Shown: positions 42,533 through 54,799, counted from the first letter of the stretch. The stretch: 64,000 nt of DNA from DATBVX01 sp963724625 (GCA_963724625.1 CAVRVO010000030.1:185525-249524), one strand, 5' to 3'. Translations and numbers: made by a program. The notes: generated by a model not told the origin, from the sequence alone.

Positions 42533-43869
42533 GGGATCGCCTCGAGAAGGCCGCGCGGCTCGGCGAGCACGCGCGCCAGGAAAGTGGTGAAGCGCACCGC
42601 GAGTGCGCCATCGACTACGCGGTGATCATAGGAGAGCGACAAGGGAAGCATCAGGCGCGGCACGAAGCTGCCGTCGCGATACACCGGCTGGTAGCTCGAT
42701 CGCGACACGCCAAGTATGGCCACTTCGGGTGCATTGATGATGGGTGTGAACGCGGTGCCACCGATTGATCCCAGGCTCGAGATCGTAAAGCATCCGCCCT
42801 GTATTTGCGCCGGTGTCAGCTTGCCATCGCGTGCCCGGTCCGCGAGCTCGCCAACTTCACGCGCGAGTTCGTAGATGTCCTTGCGGTCCGCGTCGCGGAT
42901 CACCGGCACCACCAGCCCATTGGGAGTATCAGCAGCAATGCCTATATGCAGGTATTTCTTCAGGATCAAGTTCTCCCCATTCGCGTCGAGCGAAGAGTTG
43001 ACCTGCGGGAATTCCTGCAACGCCTTGACGCAGGCCTTGACCACGAACGCGAGCGGGGTGAGCTTGATTCCCTCTTTGACCGCCTTGCCCTTGAGCTGTG
43101 CACGCACCGTTTCGAGTTCGGTGATGTCCGCAACATCGAACTGCGTGACGTGAGGAATATTGACCCAGCTCGCATGCAGTCGCGGACCGGAGATGCGCTG
43201 AATGCGGTTCAGCGGGCGGGTCTCCACTGGCCCAAACCGGGAGAAATCGACTTCCGGCACTTTCGGCAGCCCGACCCCACCCGCAGCGCGACCATCCGTC
43301 AGCACCTGTTTGACGAATGCCTTGACGTCCTCGTGCGTGATGCGACCCTTTGGGCCACCGCCCTTCACGCGTGCCAGGTCTACACCCAGCTCGCGTGCGA
43401 ACTTCCGCACGGAGGGACCCGCGTACGCATTCGAGAAATCGGCGAGGGTGACAGACGGCGCGCTTGTGGGCTTGGACGGCGCGGCCGAGGGCGCCGCTGC
43501 AGGCGACGCCTGGCGCTGTTCAGCGCTCTTCGTGCCAAGCGCCGGCTGTCGAACGGTTTCTTCGACTTCGCTGGAGGGTGCGGCCACCTTGGGCGCCGGC
43601 GCAGCAGGTGCCGGCTTCGCCGTTTCGCTCGCGGGCTCCAACAGCGCAATCAGGCTCCCCTGGGAAACCCGGCCGCCCTTCTCAATCTTGAGCGCTGCGA
43701 TCCGGCCTGCCTGTGGCGAAGGCACATCCATCGTCGCCTTTTCGGTCTCGAGAGTGATCAGGGGCGTATCGATCTCGATCTGCTCGCCTTCCTTGACCAG
43801 TACGTCGATGACGCTCACGTCGGAAAATCCGCCGAGATCGGGGACGCGAATTTCGCTCAGGCTGGCCAT
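42529..43869 (-). CDS. aceF: Pyruvate dehydrogenase E2, dihydrolipoyl acetyltransferase
   Basis: E2 core of pyruvate dehydrogenase, 446 residues. One lipoyl domain (K44 in LETEKATMD) is followed by an Ala/Pro linker, the peripheral subunit-binding domain (AGPSVRKFARELGVDLARV, near 149-167), and the catalytic domain with SYDHRVVDGA near 418. E. coli AceF has three lipoyl domains; this has one. Together with the E3 lipoyl domain the complex has two per set. It lies 17 bp after aceE and is coupled to lpd. Confidence 0.96.
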   Translation of the reverse strand: MASLSEIRVPDLGGFSDVSVIDVLVKEGEQIEIDTPLITLETEKATMDVPSPQAGRIAALKIEKGGRVSQGSLIALLEPASETAKPAPAAPAPKVAAPSSEVEETVRQPALGTKSAEQRQASPAAAPSAAPSKPTSAPSVTLADFSNAYAGPSVRKFARELGVDLARVKGGGPKGRITHEDVKAFVKQVLTDGRAAGGVGLPKVPEVDFSRFGPVETRPLNRIQRISGPRLHASWVNIPHVTQFDVADITELETVRAQLKGKAVKEGIKLTPLAFVVKACVKALQEFPQVNSSLDANGENLILKKYLHIGIAADTPNGLVVPVIRDADRKDIYELAREVGELADRARDGKLTPAQIQGGCFTISSLGSIGGTAFTPIINAPEVAILGVSRSSYQPVYRDGSFVPRLMLPLSLSYDHRVVDGALAVRFTTFLARVLAEPRGLLEAIP

Positions 43870-43886
43870 TGCAGATGTTGCGGCGG

Positions 43887-46550
<2,664 letters not shown>

Positions 46551-46576
46551 TTCGTTGGGGTCCCGGCGAGGCCCCG

Positions 46577-46606
46577 GTATGATCCGGGTTTGGTTTTTTT
46601 AGTCAA
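46577..46606 (-). promoter_or_regulatory. Weak candidate promoter of aceE
   Basis: On the minus strand TTGACT (46601-46606) is followed after 18 bp by TCATAC (46577-46582), a poor -10. The 64-bp gap to the divergent peptidase gene must hold two promoters, so overlap is likely. Confidence 0.3.
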
Positions 46607-46614
46607 GGCAATAA

Positions 46615-48135
46615 GTGACAGCCCGCCTGCTTCCCGAGCGCTCCCAGCCTCGAATCATTCAGCGCGCACACGCACTGCGTAGCAACGCACTCGCGAGGAG
46701 CGACGCCTTGTTGGTGACGATCCGTTCGGATCTGCCCGCGGCTAGATGGAAGGCGCTGCCGCGCGGCGCCTGGTTGCGCGCCGAGTCCCTGCGGCGCAAG
46801 TGCCGTGCGGGCGCCGTGCTGAGCGCGCGACTGAATTCGCCTGCTCACGGCCTCGTGATCGTCGGGTTGCTGCGTGAGAAAGCCACCCCGTTTGAGGCCC
46901 TGCAGCTCGCCGGACGCATGCTCAAGGAAGCACGCGGCGGCCAGCCGCGGAGGATCGCGCTCGCGGCACTGGGCCTCGAATCGGGTGCCGCGCGACGCGC
47001 GCTCGAAGCGTTGCTTGCCGCGTCGCTGTCGGCGGCATTCGACCTCCCGAGCTTCAAGTCCGGCGGCAGCGATCCCGTGATGCTGAGCGAGATCACGCTG
47101 TTTGATCCGGACCGGCATGACTTCGCGGTGACAGCTGCAACCAGCGAAGGCAACAACCTTGCGCGCTGGCTCACCGCCCTTCCGGGCAACCAGCTCACGC
47201 CGGCATCCTATCGCGAACGGGTTGCGGCGCTGGCGCGACGTGAAGGCTGGCGCGTGCGGTTCTTTGATCGGCGCCAGCTCGAGCGCCGTGGTGCGGGCGC
47301 GTTCCTGGCGGTCACCCAGGGCACCGAGGACGCACACGCCGGCATCATGCATGTGCAGTATCGTGGCGCCGACGGCTCTTCGCAGCCCAGGCTGGCGCTC
47401 ATCGGCAAGGGCATCTGCTTCGATACTGGCGGCACCAATCTCAAGACGCACAAGAGCATGCTGGACATGCACATCGACATGGGCGGCAGTGCCGTCGCAC
47501 TCGGCACGCTACTGGCGCTCGCACGCCTCAGAGTGTCATACCGCATCGATTGCTGGCTTGCGATCGCGGAAAACCGCATCGGCCCGAAGGCGTACAAGCC
47601 TCAGGACGTGGTGACCGCCAGCAACGGCACCAGCATCCAGGTCATTCATACCGATGCGGAAGGACGCATGGTGCTCGCCGATACGCTGGTATTCGCTGCA
47701 CGCGAACAGCCAACGCTGATGCTCGATTTCGCAACCCTCACCGGTGCCTGTGTCAATGCCCTCACCGAGCGTTACAGCGGCGTCTTTACCAATCGGGCTG
47801 AGTGGCGCGACAACCTGGAGCGAGCTGGAACTGCGAGTGGCGAGCGCGTGTGGTGCTTTCCAATGGACGAGGATTTCGACGCAGACCTGGAAAGCGCTAA
47901 TGCTGACATCATGCAATGCCTCGCGGACGGCAAAGGTGACCACATCTATGCGGCACGCTTTCTGAACCGTTTTGTTCCGAGCTCAATTCCGTGGGCACAC
48001 GTCGATCTCGCCGCTGCCCAGCGCAGCGGTGGGCTCGCGCATGTGGGTACCGACATCACGGGGTTTGGAGTGCGTTACGCGGTGAACCTGCTGACTGAGC
48101 AGCAACTCATCGAGCAGGCGCAGCGCGAACGATGA
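46615..48135 (+). CDS. M17 family leucyl aminopeptidase
   Basis: A 506-residue M17 aminopeptidase, cytoplasmic, releasing N-terminal residues from peptides. Metal and catalytic residues are present: K265 and the following D (IGKGICFDTGG), D in MHIDMGG, and D347, E349, R351 (HTDAEGRMVLAD). It is a divergent member: NTDAEGR of PepA reads HTDAEGR, and the N-terminal domain is unlike E. coli PepA. The GTG at 46615 has AAGG six bases upstream. Its stop overlaps the pyrC ATG (ATGA). Confidence 0.9.
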   Translation: MTARLLPERSQPRIIQRAHALRSNALARSDALLVTIRSDLPAARWKALPRGAWLRAESLRRKCRAGAVLSARLNSPAHGLVIVGLLREKATPFEALQLAGRMLKEARGGQPRRIALAALGLESGAARRALEALLAASLSAAFDLPSFKSGGSDPVMLSEITLFDPDRHDFAVTAATSEGNNLARWLTALPGNQLTPASYRERVAALARREGWRVRFFDRRQLERRGAGAFLAVTQGTEDAHAGIMHVQYRGADGSSQPRLALIGKGICFDTGGTNLKTHKSMLDMHIDMGGSAVALGTLLALARLRVSYRIDCWLAIAENRIGPKAYKPQDVVTASNGTSIQVIHTDAEGRMVLADTLVFAAREQPTLMLDFATLTGACVNALTERYSGVFTNRAEWRDNLERAGTASGERVWCFPMDEDFDADLESANADIMQCLADGKGDHIYAARFLNRFVPSSIPWAHVDLAAAQRSGGLAHVGTDITGFGVRYAVNLLTEQQLIEQAQRER

Positions 48136-49178
48136 CCCGCGAGCTCACACTACGCCGCCCGGATGACTGGCATCTGCACCTTCGCGATGGCGAGGAAATG
48201 CGGGCTGTGGTCGGGTTCACTGCGCAGCGATTCGCACGCGCGATCGTGATGCCCAACCTGTTGGCCCCGATCGTGACGGTGGATCAAGCGCGCGCATATC
48301 GGCAGCGCATTCTGGATGCGCTCCCGGCCGGTTCCGGCTTCCAGCCACTGATGACCCTGTACCTGACCGAGCAAACGACCCCAGCCGAGATCGACGCCGC
48401 CCGCGCCAGCGGTTTCATTCATGGCGTCAAGCTCTATCCCGCGGGCGCCACGACGCATTCGCAGGCCGGTGTGCATGCGCTCGAGCGCGTGGACGCAGTA
48501 CTCGAGCGCATGCAGGGCGCCGGTGTGCCTCTGCTCGTGCATGGCGAGGTGACTGATCCGTCAGTGGATGTATTCGATCGCGAGGCCGTCTTCATCGATC
48601 GGGTCCTTGACCCGCTGCTGCGACGTTTTGCGGAGCTTAAGGTCGTGTTCGAGCACATCACGACACGTTCGGCCGTGCAGTTCGTCAAGGGGGCGGCGCG
48701 CCGACTGGCTGCAACACTCACGCCTCAGCACCTGCTGCTCAATCGCAGTGCGCTGTTCGCCGGCGGCTTGCGGCCGCACCATTACTGCCTCCCGGTGCTC
48801 AAGACCGAAAACGATCGCGAAGCTCTGCTCGCCGCCGCGACGAGCGGCGATCCGCACTTCTTCCTCGGCACCGACAGCGCGCCGCACGCTCGATCGGCCA
48901 AGGAAGCTGCCTGCGGCTGTGCCGGCATCTTCTCCGCGCATGCGGCCATCGAGCTGTACGCGGAGGCGTTCGAATCAGCCGGCGCGCTACAGCGACTGGA
49001 GGGGTTCGCCAGCGAGTTCGGAGCGGATTTCTACGGTCTGCCTCGTAACGCCGGCGCAGTCAGACTGAAGGCAGAGCAGTGGCAGGCGCCGGACAGCCTG
49101 CCTTTCGGAGCCGGACAACTGGTGCCGTTTCGAGCGGGCGAAGTCCTGCGCTGGCGGCTCGACTCCTCGAGCGCGTGA
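48132..49178 (+). CDS. pyrC: Dihydroorotase
   Basis: PyrC closes the dihydroorotate ring in pyrimidine synthesis. The 348-residue class II enzyme has the metal histidines H14 and H16 (DWHLHLRDG), the bridging lysine K100 (GVKLYPAGATTHS) and the catalytic aspartate D248 (GTDSAPH). The ATG overlaps the peptidase stop. A GTGA overlap at its end joins it to rnt. The coupling pepA-like–pyrC–rnt may reflect one operon. Confidence 0.95.
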   Translation: MTRELTLRRPDDWHLHLRDGEEMRAVVGFTAQRFARAIVMPNLLAPIVTVDQARAYRQRILDALPAGSGFQPLMTLYLTEQTTPAEIDAARASGFIHGVKLYPAGATTHSQAGVHALERVDAVLERMQGAGVPLLVHGEVTDPSVDVFDREAVFIDRVLDPLLRRFAELKVVFEHITTRSAVQFVKGAARRLAATLTPQHLLLNRSALFAGGLRPHHYCLPVLKTENDREALLAAATSGDPHFFLGTDSAPHARSAKEAACGCAGIFSAHAAIELYAEAFESAGALQRLEGFASEFGADFYGLPRNAGAVRLKAEQWQAPDSLPFGAGQLVPFRAGEVLRWRLDSSSA

Positions 49179-49888
49179 CCAAGATGCCTGAGGCAGCCTC
49201 ACCTTTGCTGATGGCGGGACGGTTCCGCGGCTTCCTGCCGGTGGTGATCGACGTCGAGACCGGCGGATTCAACTGTGCCCGGGACGCGTTGTTGGAGATT
49301 GCGGCTGTGCTGATCGAGATCGGCCCGGACGAAATGCTCCGCCGTGGGGTGACGCATCGATATCACGTGCAGCCTTTCGAGGGCGCCAACCTCGAGCCCG
49401 CTTCACTCGAGGTCATCGGCATCGACCCGCATCACCCGTTGCGCCCGGCGATCCCCGAGAAGGACGCGTTGCAAAGGATCTTTCGCGAAATCCGCCATGC
49501 GGTCAGCGCCAGCGGCTGCAAGCGCGCAATTCTTGTCGGTCACAATGCGTTCTTCGATTTGAGTTTTATCAACGCAGCGGTGACGCGTGCGGATGTCAGG
49601 CGCAACCCTTTACATCCGTTTTCCTGTTTCGATACCGCAACTCTCGCTGGCGTCGCTTTCGGTCAGACCGTGCTGTCACGTGCACTGATAGCTGCGGGGC
49701 TGGAGTGGGACGCCGCCTCAGCTCATTCGGCAGCCTATGACGCGGAACGCACGGCAGATCTTTTCTGTCTGATCTGCAACCAGTTCAAGCCGATCTATGA
49801 CGTCGCCGTGCGCCGCCTCGCCGCACTCAACATCGATCTGAGCCAGATCGAAGGGGCACCGCCCTTCGAGGCAACGCCTGCGGAATGA
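49175..49888 (+). CDS. rnt: Ribonuclease T
   Basis: RNase T trims 3' ends of tRNA, 5S and 23S rRNA. The 237-residue DEDDh exonuclease shows VVIDVETGGFN (D26, E28), GHNAFFDLSFINAA and HSAAYDAERTADLF. The length is about 20 residues more than E. coli RNase T (215), mostly at both ends. The GTG at 49175 overlaps the pyrC stop; the ATG at 49184 is an alternative. pyrC–rnt adjacency is typical of pseudomonads and relatives. Confidence 0.95.
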   Translation: MTKMPEAASPLLMAGRFRGFLPVVIDVETGGFNCARDALLEIAAVLIEIGPDEMLRRGVTHRYHVQPFEGANLEPASLEVIGIDPHHPLRPAIPEKDALQRIFREIRHAVSASGCKRAILVGHNAFFDLSFINAAVTRADVRRNPLHPFSCFDTATLAGVAFGQTVLSRALIAAGLEWDAASAHSAAYDAERTADLFCLICNQFKPIYDVAVRRLAALNIDLSQIEGAPPFEATPAE

Positions 49889-49894
49889 AGCGGC

Positions 49895-50221
49895 TCACGC
49901 CACCGCTGCCGCGCCTGCTTCCTGCAACAGTTTCCTGAGCTCGCCGTTGCGATACATTTCCAGCGCGATGTCGCAGCCGCCGAGCAGCTCGCCGTTGATG
50001 TAGAGCTGCGGAAAGGTTGGCCAGTTCGAGTATGCCTTGAGCGCCTCGCGCAACTCCGGATCCTCAAAGATGTTCACGTGCGCAAACTCGGCACCGCAGG
50101 CGCGCAGCGCCGCCACGGTCTGGGCAGAGAAACCGCACTGAGGGAAGTCCGGCGTGCCCTTCATGAACAGGACCACTGGCTTCGACTGCAATTGCTGCTT
50201 GATACGTTCCACTACTTCCAC
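49895..50221 (-). CDS. grxD: Monothiol glutaredoxin Grx4
   Basis: A 108-residue monothiol glutaredoxin that carries 2Fe-2S clusters with glutathione. The active-site CGFS begins at C29, preceded by VVLFMKGTPDFPQ. WPTFPQLYINGELLGGCDI binds glutathione. The GTG at 50221 has GGAGG nine bases upstream. A DUF1289 gene is just upstream on the same strand. The convergent rnt ends six bases away. Confidence 0.96.
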   Translation of the reverse strand: MEVVERIKQQLQSKPVVLFMKGTPDFPQCGFSAQTVAALRACGAEFAHVNIFEDPELREALKAYSNWPTFPQLYINGELLGGCDIALEMYRNGELRKLLQEAGAAAVA

Positions 50222-50243
50222 GATTCATCGCCTCCGGTTCAGA

Positions 50244-50453
50244 TCAGTTTGCTGGCACGCGCTCGCGTTCCCGCCGACGTTGTTCCACCGCCTCAAGCAC
50301 CTGGCATCGCTCCGCTGTACTCATCGACGACCAGCAGGCAATCTCCGCGAGGCTGCGCAGGCAGCCGCTACAGTATCCACGTTCGTCGAGCTTGCAGATA
50401 TTGATGCAGGGAGAGAGCGGTTCAAGCGGATCCGCGTTGACAGCTAAGACCAT
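50244..50453 (-). CDS. DUF1289 protein (small, cysteine-rich)
   Basis: A 69-residue DUF1289 protein. The family pattern SPCINICKLDERGYCSGCLR with four cysteines suggests a metal or Fe-S site. It is 22 bp upstream of grxD on the same strand; a link to Fe-S trafficking is possible but unproven. Confidence 0.9.
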   Translation of the reverse strand: MVLAVNADPLEPLSPCINICKLDERGYCSGCLRSLAEIACWSSMSTAERCQVLEAVEQRRRERERVPAN

Positions 50454-50485
50454 TGAATTGCCAGTGAATTATCCTCGATGGGTGA

Positions 50486-50514
50486 TTGAATTATCAGGGG
50501 TCGTCGCCTATTCT
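50486..50514 (+). promoter_or_regulatory. Candidate sigma-70 promoter
   Basis: TTGAAT (50486-50491), a 17-bp spacer and TATTCT (50509-50514) precede the membrane protein gene, with GGGGAG just before its ATG at 50564. Confidence 0.55.
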
Positions 50515-50563
50515 TCAAACCCGCTGCGGCCCGGCACCGCCAATAACGAACCAGGGGAGCCCT

Positions 50564-51166
50564 ATGAATCCACTCAATTCGATTTCCGGCGCGGTCATCA
50601 GTGGCGTAGTGCTAGCCATCATCGCGTTCGTGATCATTCCCGGAGCGGGCTTCAATGAGCTGTCGCTCGCGCGCTGGATTCACATCCTGTCGGGCGTGAT
50701 GTGGATCGGCCTGCTCTACTATTTCAATGTCGCCCAGACGCCGGCGCTGGCCGCGGCGGCGGCCGACAAGGGCGGCCCTGGCGGGGCGGGCATCACCAAG
50801 TACGTTGCACCTCGCGCACTTCTCTGGTTTCGCTGGGCCGCTGTCTCGACCTGGCTCACCGGAGCCTGGTACCTCACGCGTAGCGGCAACTTCGGCGGCG
50901 CCTTCAGGCTCGGGCTCGGTGGCGACACGGTGAATCTGTACCAGATGACGATTGGCATCGGCGCATGGCTGGGCACAATCATGCTGTTCAATGTCTGGGT
51001 TCTGATCTGGCCGAATCAGAAGAAGATTCTCGGCATCGTGCCGGCGACAGATGAGCAGAAGGCCAAGGCTCGCAAGATTGCCGGCAACGCATCGCGCGTC
51101 AACTTCCTGCTCTCGATCCCGATGATCCTGTGCATGGGTTCCGCGACGCACGGCCTGCCCTTCTGA
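50564..51166 (+). CDS. Urate hydroxylase PuuD-like N-terminal domain membrane protein
   Basis: A 200-residue protein with about four to five membrane helices. ELSLARWIHILSGVMWIGLLYYFNVAQTP resembles the N-terminal membrane domain of PuuD (urate oxidase N-terminal family), with histidines suited to heme binding. The C-terminal cytochrome c domain of PuuD is absent. KARKIAGNASRVNFLLSIPMIL is also family-like. The strong ribosome site GGGGAG lies four to five bases before the ATG. Function unknown; electron transfer is a guess. It is followed by a hairpin terminator. Confidence 0.8.
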   Translation: MNPLNSISGAVISGVVLAIIAFVIIPGAGFNELSLARWIHILSGVMWIGLLYYFNVAQTPALAAAAADKGGPGGAGITKYVAPRALLWFRWAAVSTWLTGAWYLTRSGNFGGAFRLGLGGDTVNLYQMTIGIGAWLGTIMLFNVWVLIWPNQKKILGIVPATDEQKAKARKIAGNASRVNFLLSIPMILCMGSATHGLPF

Positions 51167-51192
51167 ACAAGGACCGCATCGCGGCCGCAACG

Positions 51193-51222
51193 AAACCCGG
51201 CGTGCGCCGGGTTTCTGCTTTT
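51193..51222 (+). terminator. Hairpin terminator after the membrane protein gene
   Basis: AAACCCGGCG and CGCCGGGTTT form a near-perfect stem with a short loop, followed by CTGCTTTT. The T run is interrupted, so strength is uncertain. Confidence 0.65.
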
Positions 51223-51232
51223 CCGAGAGCGC

Positions 51233-52090
51233 ATGAGTGAGACACGCCGAACGCCGTCGGCTCCGGCGGACCTGCAGGAGCAGGTGGCGCGCGCGCTACG
51301 TGAAGACATTGGCGGCGGCGACGTCACCGCGAGCCTGGTGCCGGCGGCCCGACGTGCCGTTGCCACCGTACTGACACGCGAGGACGCAGTAATCTGCGGC
51401 CAGCCGTGGTTCGATGCGACCTTCGCGCAGCTGGACAGCAGTACCGCCGTAGAGTGGCTCGTCACAGAAGGCTCCCGAGTGAATGCGAACAGCACGCTTT
51501 GTAGTGTCCGGGGAGATGCCCGCGCGCTGCTCACCGGCGAGCGCACGGCACTCAACTTCCTGCAGCTCCTGTCGGCGACGGCAACCGCTGCGCGCCGGTT
51601 CGTTGACGCGGTCGAGGGCACGGGCTGCGAAATCCTCGACACACGCAAGACCATTCCCGGACTGCGGACTGCGCAGAAGTACGCTGCCGCTGTGGGCGGC
51701 GCGCGCAATCACCGCATGGGTCTCTACGATGCGGTGCTGATCAAGGAGAATCACATAGCAGCCGCGGGATCGATTGCGGCTGCAGTCGCAGCGGCACGCG
51801 CCACCACGCGCGTCGGCATTGAGGTCGAGGTGGAGACTCTGGATGAGCTGCGCCAGGCGATCGCTGCACGCCCCGATAGCGTTCTGCTCGATGACTTCAG
51901 CCTGGACGATCTGCGTGCCGCGGTTGCCTTGAATCGCTCGCACGGTTCACCGCTGAAGCTCGAGGCTTCCGGCGGCATTCGTCTCGACAATGTACGCAGC
52001 ATCGCCCAGACGGGCGTCGATTTCATCTCAGTCGGATCTTTGACCAAGCACGTCCAGGCCATCGACCTGTCGATGCGCATCCAGACCTGA
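51233..52090 (+). CDS. nadC: Nicotinate-nucleotide pyrophosphorylase
   Basis: NadC (QPRTase) makes nicotinate mononucleotide from quinolinate in NAD synthesis. The 285-residue protein shows EDIGGGDVTASLVP, ERTALNFLQLLSATAT, the catalytic core ILDTRKTIPGLRTAQKYA and GGARNHRMGLYDAVLIKENH, and the end LEASGGIRLDNVR. GAGAG lies three bases before the ATG. Length and order match the family. Confidence 0.96.
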   Translation: MSETRRTPSAPADLQEQVARALREDIGGGDVTASLVPAARRAVATVLTREDAVICGQPWFDATFAQLDSSTAVEWLVTEGSRVNANSTLCSVRGDARALLTGERTALNFLQLLSATATAARRFVDAVEGTGCEILDTRKTIPGLRTAQKYAAAVGGARNHRMGLYDAVLIKENHIAAAGSIAAAVAAARATTRVGIEVEVETLDELRQAIAARPDSVLLDDFSLDDLRAAVALNRSHGSPLKLEASGGIRLDNVRSIAQTGVDFISVGSLTKHVQAIDLSMRIQT

Positions 52091-52114
52091 CGAGTGCCCT
52101 ACCGCCGGGCCGGA

Positions 52115-54799
52115 TCAGGCAGTGGCGGCTTTTAGGACGCGCTGCGGCTGCGAGACGCCGTAGCCCTGCGCGTAGTCGACGCCCAGCCCGCGCAGCATCT
52201 GGATGATCTCCTGGTTCTCAGCGAACTCAGCGATCGTCTGCTTGCCAGTGAGATGACCGATCTCGTTGATTGACCGGACCATCTCGCGGTCGATGGGGTC
52301 GTGCAGAATTTCCTTCACGAAGCTGCCGTCGATCTTGAGGAAATCGACGGGGAAATGCTTGAGGTAGCCGAACGATGACAGGCCGGTGCCGAAATCATCG
52401 AGCGCGAACTTGCAGCCGAGCTCCTTCAACGCCTGAATGAAGCGATTGGCCTGCGAGAAGCTCGCCACTGCCGCGGTCTCGGTGATCTCGAAGCAGATCT
52501 TGGTCGCGTCGAGGCCGCTGCGATGAAACTGATCGATCACGAATGGCAGGAACTTGTCATCGCCGAGCGACTGCCCGGAGAGGTTGATGGAGCACAGCAC
52601 GAGCCGCTCGCGCTCGTCCGCTTCGGACACCAGCCAGCGGAAGGCATTTTCTATCACCCAGCGATCGATATTCGGCGTGATGCCGTAGCGTTCCGCAGCG
52701 GCGATGAAATGTTCCGGCGACACGATCTTGCCGTTTTCGTCACGCATCCGCAGCAGTAACTCATAGTGCGCACCGGGGTCCTGGCGCTGCAGCGGCTGGA
52801 TGGTCTGGCGAAACAACTCGAAGCGTGATTCCTCGAGCGCGTTGTTGATGCGCGCCGCCCATTGCATCTCGCGCCGACGGCGCATGAGATCGATGTCGTT
52901 CTCTTCGAAGCTGTGCACGCGATTGCGACCGGCTTCCTTGGCCGCGGCGCAGGCACTGTCCGCAGCACTCAGGATGGAAGCCACGTCCTCGTTCTCGGCA
53001 GCGATCGGCACCACACCGATGCTCGCACCGAGCCGGAAAGTGCGCTCTTCCCAGACGAAGCGGAAATTACGTACCGCCTCGCGCAGCGATTCAGCGGTGC
53101 GCAGCGCTTCGTCAAGCGAGCAGCTCTCGAGCAGCAGACCGAATTCGTCGCCACCCAGCCTCGCCAGCGTGTCACGCCAGCGGATCTTGGACTTGAGCAG
53201 TGCACCGACCTGCCCCAGCAGCGCATCACCGGCACTGTGGCCGCAGGTGTCGTTGATGATCTTGAATTGATCCAGGTCGATGTAGCAGACGGCGTATGAG
53301 GTCTCGCGCGCCTTGGCACTCTTCAGAGCGCGTTCGAGGCGACTTTCGAATTCGCGCCGATTGACCAGCCCGGTAAGCACGTCGTGGCTGGCGTGATAGC
53401 TCAGGCGGCGATTGAGCTCGCGTGATTCGCTGACGTCGTGGAACACGAGCACGCCGCCGCACATGCCACCCTGCCCGTCCCGAATCGGCGCTGCGGTGCT
53501 CTCGACGTAAAGTTCGTTGCCATCACGACGGATCAGCAGCATCGGTCGCACGGACTTGATCGAGCGAGTGCGGCGAATCGCGACCGTCATCGGATTCTCG
53601 AGCGGCTCGCAGGTTTCTTCGTGAAAGGCGCGGAAGATTTCGTCGATTGATCGTCCCTGCGCGTCCTCGAGCTTCCAGCCGGTGAGCTCCTCGGCGACCG
53701 GATTGATGTATTCGACATTGGAGTGCTGGTCGGTGGTGATCACGCCATCGCCGATCGACTGCAGCGTGATCTGCGCGCTCTCCTTCTCGCGAAACAGCGC
53801 GTCCTCGTAGAGCTTGCGCTCGGTGATGTCGAGCTCGGTTCCCACCAGCCTCAGCAACCGTCCATTCTTGTCGACGCGTGCCTTGGCACGGCTCACGACC
53901 CAGCGCCATTCGCCGCTGCGGTGGCGCATGCGGTGAATGCTCTCGAAGATCGGTGTCTTGCCCGCGACGTGATCGCGGATCGCGGCCTGCACCCGTGGCA
54001 TGTCGTCCGGATGGACGAGCTGGCGCCAGTCCGGCGCATTGTTCATCTCGTCGTCGGCATAGCCGAGCATCCCCTTCCAGCGGGGCGAGAAGTACACACG
54101 ATTGTGCTCAGCATCGAAATCCCACAGCCCGTCGTTGCCGGTATACATCGCCAGATCGGTACGTTCCTGCAGGCTCTTGAGGTGCTTTTGCACGCGCATG
54201 CGTTCCAGGCCCGATGCGAAGCTGCTGCCGATGAGCTTGAGAAGCAGATGCAGATTGACGTCCCACCCCTCGCGAGGCTGCGCGCTGCAGAGTGCGAGAA
54301 ATCCGCAGACCTTCTCCTGGACCGCGAAGCCGACCAGGAGCAGGGCTCCGATGTTGAGCTGCTGCAGGCGCGCGCCTTCAGCGGCCTGTTCGCGTCGCGT
54401 ATTGGCAGTGTCGCGGAGTTCGAGAATCCGGGTGTGCTCCAGGCGGCTGCGCAACCAGGGCAATGCCTCGAGTGAGTCACCCTTGAGCACTTCCGGAGTG
54501 CATTGGGTGAACATGCCCTTCGACACCGACAAGGATTCGACATGCTCGCCCTCTTCATCGAAGAGTGCGATGAGCGTTGCGTCCGTGTGCGTGGCTTCGC
54601 GAAGCGCGTCGAGATTCTGGCGGATGCACGCCTCGGCTGTCGCCTCGGTCATGCTTTGAAAATCGACGGCGATCTTGGTGCAGGTAACGTCGAGACCGAG
54701 AGAAGGACGAGTCGTCGAACGTGCCCAGAGCTGGGGCGAGAGGATATCGGAGGCTGTCAGATCTCTGACTGGTTCGGGCGGCACTGTTTCCATGGCCAT
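52115..54799 (-). CDS. GAF-PAS-PAS-GGDEF-EAL cyclic-di-GMP protein
   Basis: An 894-residue cytoplasmic protein likely to make or break c-di-GMP. It has a GAF-like region (about 50-210), two PAS domains (about 218-335 and 345-465), GGDEF (475-635) and EAL (645-890). GGDEF is intact (RLGGDEF, 549-553). The EAL motif reads ELL (E680), but the catalytic N in INLSGQSL, the DDFGTG pair, K in DFLKIDGSF and the C-terminal QGYG are present, so both activities are possible. No membrane helix is seen. It is divergent from a lipoprotein gene. Confidence 0.93.
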   Translation of the reverse strand: MAMETVPPEPVRDLTASDILSPQLWARSTTRPSLGLDVTCTKIAVDFQSMTEATAEACIRQNLDALREATHTDATLIALFDEEGEHVESLSVSKGMFTQCTPEVLKGDSLEALPWLRSRLEHTRILELRDTANTRREQAAEGARLQQLNIGALLLVGFAVQEKVCGFLALCSAQPREGWDVNLHLLLKLIGSSFASGLERMRVQKHLKSLQERTDLAMYTGNDGLWDFDAEHNRVYFSPRWKGMLGYADDEMNNAPDWRQLVHPDDMPRVQAAIRDHVAGKTPIFESIHRMRHRSGEWRWVVSRAKARVDKNGRLLRLVGTELDITERKLYEDALFREKESAQITLQSIGDGVITTDQHSNVEYINPVAEELTGWKLEDAQGRSIDEIFRAFHEETCEPLENPMTVAIRRTRSIKSVRPMLLIRRDGNELYVESTAAPIRDGQGGMCGGVLVFHDVSESRELNRRLSYHASHDVLTGLVNRREFESRLERALKSAKARETSYAVCYIDLDQFKIINDTCGHSAGDALLGQVGALLKSKIRWRDTLARLGGDEFGLLLESCSLDEALRTAESLREAVRNFRFVWEERTFRLGASIGVVPIAAENEDVASILSAADSACAAAKEAGRNRVHSFEENDIDLMRRRREMQWAARINNALEESRFELFRQTIQPLQRQDPGAHYELLLRMRDENGKIVSPEHFIAAAERYGITPNIDRWVIENAFRWLVSEADERERLVLCSINLSGQSLGDDKFLPFVIDQFHRSGLDATKICFEITETAAVASFSQANRFIQALKELGCKFALDDFGTGLSSFGYLKHFPVDFLKIDGSFVKEILHDPIDREMVRSINEIGHLTGKQTIAEFAENQEIIQMLRGLGVDYAQGYGVSQPQRVLKAATA

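Noticed and set aside
50454..50563. Direct repeat of GAATTATC before the membrane protein gene
   Set aside because: Only about eight bases long and AT-rich; it overlaps the candidate promoter and may be chance.
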